Shown here one piece after another: positions 60,501 through 64,000 of a stretch of 64,000 nt of DNA. Source of the stretch: Chitinophagaceae bacterium (lineage in GTDB: Bacteria > Bacteroidota > Bacteroidia > Chitinophagales > Chitinophagaceae). The stretch is from NCBI GenBank assembly GCA_016787065.1, contig JAEUVD010000052.1, forward strand, positions 124,001-188,000. The letters are read 5' to 3'. Made by a program: the position numbers and the translations under genes. A model generated the notes under the pieces. That model did not search any database. It saw nothing but the letters and a program-made list of their open reading frames with translations, and was not told where the DNA came from. The number at the start of each line of letters is the position of its first letter. Positions within the stretch are counted from its first letter, which is position 1.

Positions 60501-61079
60501 CCTACCTTAAGTGGTAAATGCTATTTACAAGGATATTATAATACAGCAGGACTTATGTATAACGTATTATACCTACAAGGAAAAGAGAGTAATCCGGCAT
60601 CTACGAATGTGGATACAATTAATGTAATGCTTAAATCAAGTACCTTTCCTTATGCTACACAGTATAGTGTTAAAACACTCTTACAAACCAATGGAACCTT
60701 TATTTGCAACTTTCCGCAAATGGTATTAGGGTCATCCTATTACATTGTACTTAAACATCGAAATGCGTTAGAAACATGGAGTGCATCAGCCGTTCCGTTT
60801 GCATTGAGCACAGCATATGATTTTACGACATCCTTATCGATGGCCTTTGGCGACAATCAAACCAGTTTAAGTGGTGGTGTTTATGGTTTGTATTCGGGTG
60901 ATATTAATCAGGATGGAGCCATAGATGGTTTTGATTTCAATGCGATGGAACCGGATATCATACTGGGCACATCCGGTTATTTAGCGAGCGACCTGAATGG
61001 GGATGGTATTGTAGATGCCTTCGATTTCTTATTGGTAGAACAATGGATTACCAACGGTGTAGGAAGTATTGCGCCTTAA
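57525..61079 (+). CDS. Secreted lysyl oxidase with P-domain, GEVED, Fn3, PPC and dockerin-like domains
   Basis: 1184 aa, signal peptide to about 20. Order: proprotein-convertase P-domain (about 25-162), lysyl oxidase domain (about 192-425), two Ig/PKD-like domains (about 430-590), GEVED domain (about 592-750, ending GEVEDYLI), fibronectin type III (about 761-852), pre-peptidase C-type (about 867-988), and a C-terminal pair of dockerin-like calcium loops (GDINQDGAIDGFDF, DLNGDGIVDAFDF, about 1125-1175). In the oxidase the copper ligands THGHLH (H292, H294, H296), the LTQ lysine GTKQSFCL (K325) and GYYDVYG tyrosines are kept. Oxidises lysine side chains to aldehydes for crosslinking. It lacks a typical T9SS tail; the dockerin-like end may replace it. 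Confidence 0.85.
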   Translation: MLRYLTLIILLLVGFKNSQAQTFTWNGNVPILDLQSDTILIPVSGLPTVIDSNFGIAHVCINITHTYDNDLVIKLFSADDDSVTLIQGIGGANNDFIGTCMGMDGTLFSNATAPYSGIFIPVGDLSELNDGHDPNGVWKLVVTDVANADTGSIHMVSIEFTNNPPMSGSLGGSPTGTYLCATCTCPNNAPSCDLLPDMTSSAKEIQLSVIETPGALQIANATPNIGIGPLEIYAIDSCFCDNTPVPCTTTTCPPGQQLKKAIKQRIYQKVAGTDTLNYYDHLAGMMTYHPTHGHLHVDSFVSYTLRTATSNPDATTWPIVATGTKQSFCLINIGSCSGNVGECKDGAGNTVTTVMNHGLGFHSGCGTTQGIYAGYYDVYGVGLNEPIPLNNVCNGNYYIVSITDPLNFFLESDETNNWVAVPVTLTQQNPAPIITASGPTSFCNGDSVILTCNASSNYLWSNGATTQSITVNTAGTFHVTVNCGTSSSTSTPITTSVISPSSTAAVSIAITAGSNPSCAGMPITFTATAVNGGSNPTFIWYVDGVVVGGNSSTLTYSFSTGNQIVHCTMISSSGCLLNTTGISNDITINLTTCYCIPVYGTTATSGCMDGDLIWRFKLNTLDNLTGSSCPSGIAGYYDYTSSTNPALTTILQAGTSYTATVTAGQFAEGYRAWIDYNNDGVFSASEVIGYTPLVVGSGQLGVIGSSGNFTVTLPCNAPAGPHRLRVRCAYNISGIALDPCAFINNYGEVEDYLITIVAAPTCSAPSNLSATAITNSGATLAWTLGCTETLWNVHITFPGMGAPISGNGSNPGVTNPYIATGLKAGTTYEYWVQAHCGINNTSVWVGPFNFTTLVNCAIQPGISLTQPIVIGEVPCVAYPYLTSTTNSTGSCFTNNYTGANNQASADVWFQFTVANTSTVQISTCGSGFDTYLHVLNASGTQLLFNDDNGPACNTLQASISSTLSPGTYYIVAEGYNTNTGTIQLKVNTTQICPTLSGKCYLQGYYNTAGLMYNVLYLQGKESNPASTNVDTINVMLKSSTFPYATQYSVKTLLQTNGTFICNFPQMVLGSSYYIVLKHRNALETWSASAVPFALSTAYDFTTSLSMAFGDNQTSLSGGVYGLYSGDINQDGAIDGFDFNAMEPDIILGTSGYLASDLNGDGIVDAFDFLLVEQWITNGVGSIAP

Positions 61080-61203
61080 GAATTAGTTGGGTTGTTGACT
61101 AATAGGCAGATGGAAACTACACATCTTAAAAAATATAGACCATTGATAGAATGGATTTGTGAATTGAAAAGATAAATGTAAAAAATCTTTGTACTTACGA
61201 TTA

Positions 61204-61236
61204 AGCACGAGAACTGCTTCGATCATTCATACTCGT
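61204..61236 (-). repeat. Family B half-element (decayed end)
   Basis: AAGCACGAGAACTGCTTCG resembles the right end of the MITE-like element, without its partner. Confidence 0.45.
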
Positions 61237-61284
61237 GTATGCTTTACACGATCAACATTAATCCCTGTTGCTTACTTAACATTG

Positions 61285-61343
61285 TGGGTACAGGTCAAAG
61301 TCGTGCACCAGCCTAAACGATTACACGCGCGGACTAGTTGGGG
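61285..61343 (+). repeat. REP-like family C, copy 2 (decayed)
   Basis: Hairpin at 61287-61309 (GGTACAGGTC-AAA-GTCGTGCACC) has two mismatches that break the stem of copy 1, then the same tail GATTACACGCGCGGACTAG. The flanking 61080-61284 has no other feature. Confidence 0.65.
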
Positions 61344-61353
61344 CTAACACACC

Positions 61354-62037
61354 TCAATGACACCAAGCATCAAAATTATATTTACGGCTTGAACCACCTA
61401 CTTTGATCCCTTTTTGTTTAGCTTTAGATTTAATGATTAATTCGTCTTCTTTGGAAATTAATGTATTGAACCATTCTATAAGTTTTAGCTCCTCCATATT
61501 GTATATTTCATTATCAAGCTGTTTAATAGGGCAATTATAAATACCAATCATTCTTAAAGTCTTTAACTTCCTTATAGAAGGTGGTATTACTATTAAATTT
61601 TTACAACATGAAAAAAATAGAAATTTTAATTTTTTCAGAGTTGAAATATTACAGATTAATTCATTAACATCCAGATTCAAGATTGACAAGTCCAAGCTTT
61701 CTAAGCCACTGTTGAGACTACTAACAAACTCTTTATAATCCACAATCCTTCCCGCTTTTATATAAAATTTTTTAAGATTTAAAAGTAAACGCAAGTTGCT
61801 TGGCACATTGCCGCTTTGGTAATTATATAATGTTAAGTACTTAATGGAATCCTTTCTTGATATTAGTTCAATTAAATTAGACAGGGAATTTGAATCGGCG
61901 TAGGATAAATAAATACTCGAAGTACTATTTAAAAGTCTTATAGTATTGGAGTCAAGGTTTTCTCGCATATCAATTCTCAGTTGAGAAAAAGCGGAAATAC
62001 TAATTGTAGTAAATAGTGCTAAGATAATTACCTTCAT
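61354..62037 (-). CDS. Secreted leucine-rich-repeat protein
   Basis: 227 aa from ATG 62037, signal peptide MKVIILALFTTISISAFSQ; the upstream frame is open for 36 codons but runs into a repeat. Several LRR-like steps: SNLIELISRKDSIKYLTL, LRLLLNLKKFYIKAG, LNSGLESLDLSILNLDVNEL, ISTLKKLKFLFFSCCKNLIVIPPSIRKLKTLRMIGIYNC, EIYNMEELKLIEWF (parts quoted separately by pattern LxxLxxL and N/P). Likely a binding or adhesion surface. It is closed in by palindromic repeats on both sides. Confidence 0.7.
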   Translation of the reverse strand: MKVIILALFTTISISAFSQLRIDMRENLDSNTIRLLNSTSSIYLSYADSNSLSNLIELISRKDSIKYLTLYNYQSGNVPSNLRLLLNLKKFYIKAGRIVDYKEFVSSLNSGLESLDLSILNLDVNELICNISTLKKLKFLFFSCCKNLIVIPPSIRKLKTLRMIGIYNCPIKQLDNEIYNMEELKLIEWFNTLISKEDELIIKSKAKQKGIKVGGSSRKYNFDAWCH

Positions 62038-62080
62038 AAAGATTCTATTTTTTCTTTTGAGCTTCACCTTGCCCCCACTC

Positions 62081-62125
62081 GCGCGAGAATGGCGCGTGGC
62101 TTTGTGTGCTGGCCTTCTCGTGCGC
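62081..62125. repeat. Family B-like inverted repeat
   Basis: GCGCGAGAA (62081-62089) pairs with TTCTCGTGCGC (62115-62125); the loop (25 nt) differs from the MITE-like ends. Confidence 0.55.
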
Positions 62126-62196
62126 AATTTGTTTTGAATAAACATACATACTTCATTTTTTGCTTTATAAAAGTAATACTCTCCTACTCAACTTTG

Positions 62197-62309
62197 TGGG
62201 TACACGTCAAAGACGTGCACCAGCCTAAACGATTACACGCGCGGACTAGCTGGGGTATACGTCAAAGACGTGCACCAGCCTAACCGCTTACACACTCGGA
62301 CTAGCTGGG
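62197..62309 (+). repeat. REP-like family C, copies 3 and 4 in tandem
   Basis: Hairpins at 62199-62221 and 62254-62276 with AAA loops; each unit (about 55 bp) ends in a tail with GCGGACTAGCTGG or CTCGGACTAGCTGG. Because the tail GCTGG pairs with CCAGC of the next hairpin, the tandem pair also forms a longer stem. Confidence 0.78.
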
Positions 62310-62587
62310 TATTAAATAATAAAGCGAATAGCACAACAACTACACTCATTGCTTCAAATCGGTAAAACAGAAACGTGTGGGTTATCCTTTTCCATTTCAC
62401 CTTGGAATCACAAACAACTTTCATTTGATAAATCATTTTTCGTAAAGCGTTTCGGTCTTAATCTTCATAAAAATAGATTCTGATTCCGGAAAATAAAAAT
62501 TTAGTCTTTGAATACTTGTACCGAAACCTAGCTGTGTCAGATAAATTTTTCAAAAAACTACCTCGAGTTTCGTAAATGGAAACTGTT
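62310..62587. other. Intergenic, no gene supported
   Basis: No gene with family similarity. A minus-strand 83-codon frame (62458-62709) partly overlaps this region; see the 21-bp repeat. Confidence 0.5.
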
Positions 62588-62650
62588 GTATCCGTTTTGC
62601 TAACATTTGTATCCATTTTGCTAACAACGGTATCCGTTTTGCTAACAACA
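62588..62650 (-). repeat. 21-bp tandem repeat, 3 copies
   Basis: GTATCCGTTTTGCTAACAxxx at 62588, 62609 and 62630. In one minus-strand frame it encodes VSKTDTx heptads (VSKTDTV, VSKMDTN, VSKTDTT) within the open frame 62458-62709; a short gene with repeated heptads is possible but weakly supported. Confidence 0.65.
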
Positions 62651-62987
62651 GCACTTAACCGCACGATCTTAGCCATCTTGTAAGTAAACCGCAGTGCACG
62701 TTTAGACAACCACAGTTCGGATTTTGCTAACTCGAGTTGTTATCTAACCAACTCGAACCGTCACCTTGTCAGCTCGTGCATTCATCTTTTTTTTCAGATG
62801 ATCACTGTAGTTCATCAGATGATGATTTCGAGGAATAGAATGAAGGTTAAAGGTGGTTGAATGAACACTCAAAGCTTCAAAACAGGAGTTACATTGAGGT
62901 TTTCCTTACGTGCCGGTGTCTGAACCGCTAATGAAGGTGATATGAAGGATAGAGCAGATGAATTGATCATTCTATCCAAACCCAAGA
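62651..62987. other. Intergenic, no gene supported
   Basis: Holds a palindrome AACTCGAGTT near 62736 and a TCATCAGATGATGA palindrome near 62812, but no frame with family likeness. Probably the upstream region of accA. Confidence 0.45.
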
Positions 62988-63067
62988 TTCATTGTTCATT
63001 GTTCACTATTCTTTGTTCACTATTCATTGTAAATTGTTCATTGTTCACTATTCATTGCTCATTGTCC
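62988..63067 (+). repeat. Simple repeat of TTCATTGTTCACTA-like steps
   Basis: Irregular tandem copies of TTCATTGTTCAC(TATTC) over about 80 bp, 80 bp before accA. Confidence 0.7.
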
Positions 63068-63145
63068 TATCCCCTTCCACGTTAACATCTTCCGCTTTTT
63101 TTAACAATTTTCTGCACTAAATTGCCGCCGAATTAAATACGCGCT

Positions 63146-64000
63146 ATGCAGTACCTTGATTTTGAAAAACCCATCGAACTTCTTTACGAGGAAATTGAAA
63201 AAATTGAGTCCGTTGGCTCTAAAACGAAGGTGGATGTTTCTTCCGCCAAAAAGGAATTGGTAAAGAAAATTGATGAAACGCGTAAAGAAATTTATGCTAA
63301 CCTGAGCGACTGGCAGAAAGTGCAACTGAGTCGGCATCCCGACCGCCCATACACGAATTATTATATTTCCCGAATTTTCTCTAAATATCAAGAATTACAT
63401 GGCGATCGTAATGTACGCGATGATAAGGCCATTGTGGGTGGTTTTGCTACCCTGAATGATCAAACGGTTATGGTTATCGGTCATCAGAAAGGTACCAATA
63501 CCAAAATGCGGCAGCTCCGTAATTTCGGAATGGCAAATCCTGAAGGTTACCGCAAAGCACTTCGACTCATGAAATTAGCGGAGAAATTCAACAAACCTAT
63601 CATCACCTTTATTGATACCCCTGGTGCCTATCCCGGGTTAGAAGCTGAGGAGCGCGGACAAGGTGAAGCCATCGCCCGGAATTTATTTGAAATGATTAAC
63701 CTAACCGTTCCTGTAATTTGTATTATCATTGGTGAAGGCGCCAGTGGCGGTGCCTTAGGTATAGGTCTTGGCGATAAAGTAGCGATGCTAGAATATACTT
63801 GGTACACGGTTATCTCTCCGGAAAGTTGTTCAAGTATTTTATGGCGTACTTGGGATTTTAAAGAGAAAGCTGCCGAACAATTAAAGCTTACGTCCAAACA
63901 TATGAACGATTTTGGTTTAATTGATGATGTTATCAAAGAACCTCTCGGTGCCGCACATAGCAATCCTGAAAAAATGGCTGATACGGTTAAGAAGTATATT
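63146..64000 (+). CDS. accA: Acetyl-CoA carboxylase carboxyltransferase subunit alpha (3' end outside window)
   Basis: 285 residues from ATG 63146 to the last base, in frame. Transfers carboxyl from biotin to acetyl-CoA in fatty-acid synthesis. N-terminal coiled region (FEKPIELLYEEIEKIES), HPDRPYTNYY, ELHGDRNVRDDKAIVGG, QKGTNTKMRQLRNFGMANPEGYRKA (cited in part), ITFIDTPGAYPGLEAEERGQGEAI, and IGEGASGGALGIGLGD are the family landmarks. The terminal about 35 residues lie beyond the window. Confidence 0.96.
   Translation, partial: MQYLDFEKPIELLYEEIEKIESVGSKTKVDVSSAKKELVKKIDETRKEIYANLSDWQKVQLSRHPDRPYTNYYISRIFSKYQELHGDRNVRDDKAIVGGFATLNDQTVMVIGHQKGTNTKMRQLRNFGMANPEGYRKALRLMKLAEKFNKPIITFIDTPGAYPGLEAEERGQGEAIARNLFEMINLTVPVICIIIGEGASGGALGIGLGDKVAMLEYTWYTVISPESCSSILWRTWDFKEKAAEQLKLTSKHMNDFGLIDDVIKEPLGAAHSNPEKMADTVKKYI

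Noticed and set aside
62458..62709. 83-aa minus ORF as a confident gene
   Set aside because: Only its tandem heptads support it; no start context or homology can be judged, so it is reported only as a repeat.

Overview
The window looks like a chromosomal piece of a low-GC Bacteroidota genome; family or genus cannot be read from it. The evidence is: many secreted proteins ending in type IX secretion (T9SS) C-terminal sorting domains (PNP-motif type A and one gliding-motility-associated type B); repeated TAnnTTTG -7 promoter boxes, often only 4-11 nt before the start codon; DUF4292, DUF5916 and OmpP1/FadL proteins; and a two-subunit-type PHA synthase protein.

Layout. 1-3.7 kb: end of an outer-membrane protein, then a tight overlapping operon of a SAM-hydrolase-family protein, a small ABM monooxygenase-like protein, aroB and aroA (shikimate pathway). 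3.6-7.2 kb (minus): a T9SS-secreted PHB-depolymerase-like esterase and a gingipain-like C25 protease. 7.2-9.6 kb: a TPP riboswitch feeding a TonB-dependent receptor, so this is very probably a thiamine-related importer. 9.7-11.6 kb: tRNA-Cys(GCA), a nucleoside phosphorylase and dapF. 11.56-13.1 kb: four BIME-like units (each with two inverted GTAG/GTAC-type REP hairpins) next to a REP-associated tyrosine transposase, i.e. a 'REPtron'; the first REP supplies the stop codon of dapF. 13.3-20.7 kb: arginine decarboxylase, a carboxypeptidase-regulatory-like lipoprotein, a class C beta-lactamase-fold hydrolase, a small barrel-like protein, PolX with a decayed polymerase site, and ZapA. 20.7-27.6 kb: two divergent CotH-kinase-family secreted proteins, an MFS transporter and a T9SS cargo. 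27.6-41.7 kb: thrS, FadL plus GDSL lipoprotein pair, a GT-C-like membrane protein, a delta-60 repeat protein, the dut / nucleotidyltransferase / TPR / DUF4292 operon, an L,D-transpeptidase and an FKBP isomerase. 42-54 kb: DUF5916 protein, an OMP, LemA-TPM-TPM operon, fbp, MaoC hydratase divergent from phaE, mnmA, a lipoprotein and a subtilisin-like T9SS cargo.

54-63 kb is a variable island. At least four families of palindromic repeats separate accessory genes: a small secreted protein, a 5'-truncated DDE transposase, a truncated RHS/polymorphic-toxin-like C-terminus coupled to a possible immunity gene, a 1184-aa secreted lysyl oxidase with its copper ligands and cofactor residues, and a leucine-rich-repeat protein. 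The window ends inside accA.

The items most worth following up are the RAYT/BIME array, the TPP riboswitch with a competing-hairpin expression platform ahead of a lone TonB receptor, the intact bacterial lysyl oxidase, the PhaE/MaoC pair without PhaC nearby, and the repeat-dense toxin/transposon island. All function calls come from reading the sequence by eye; no database search was run.
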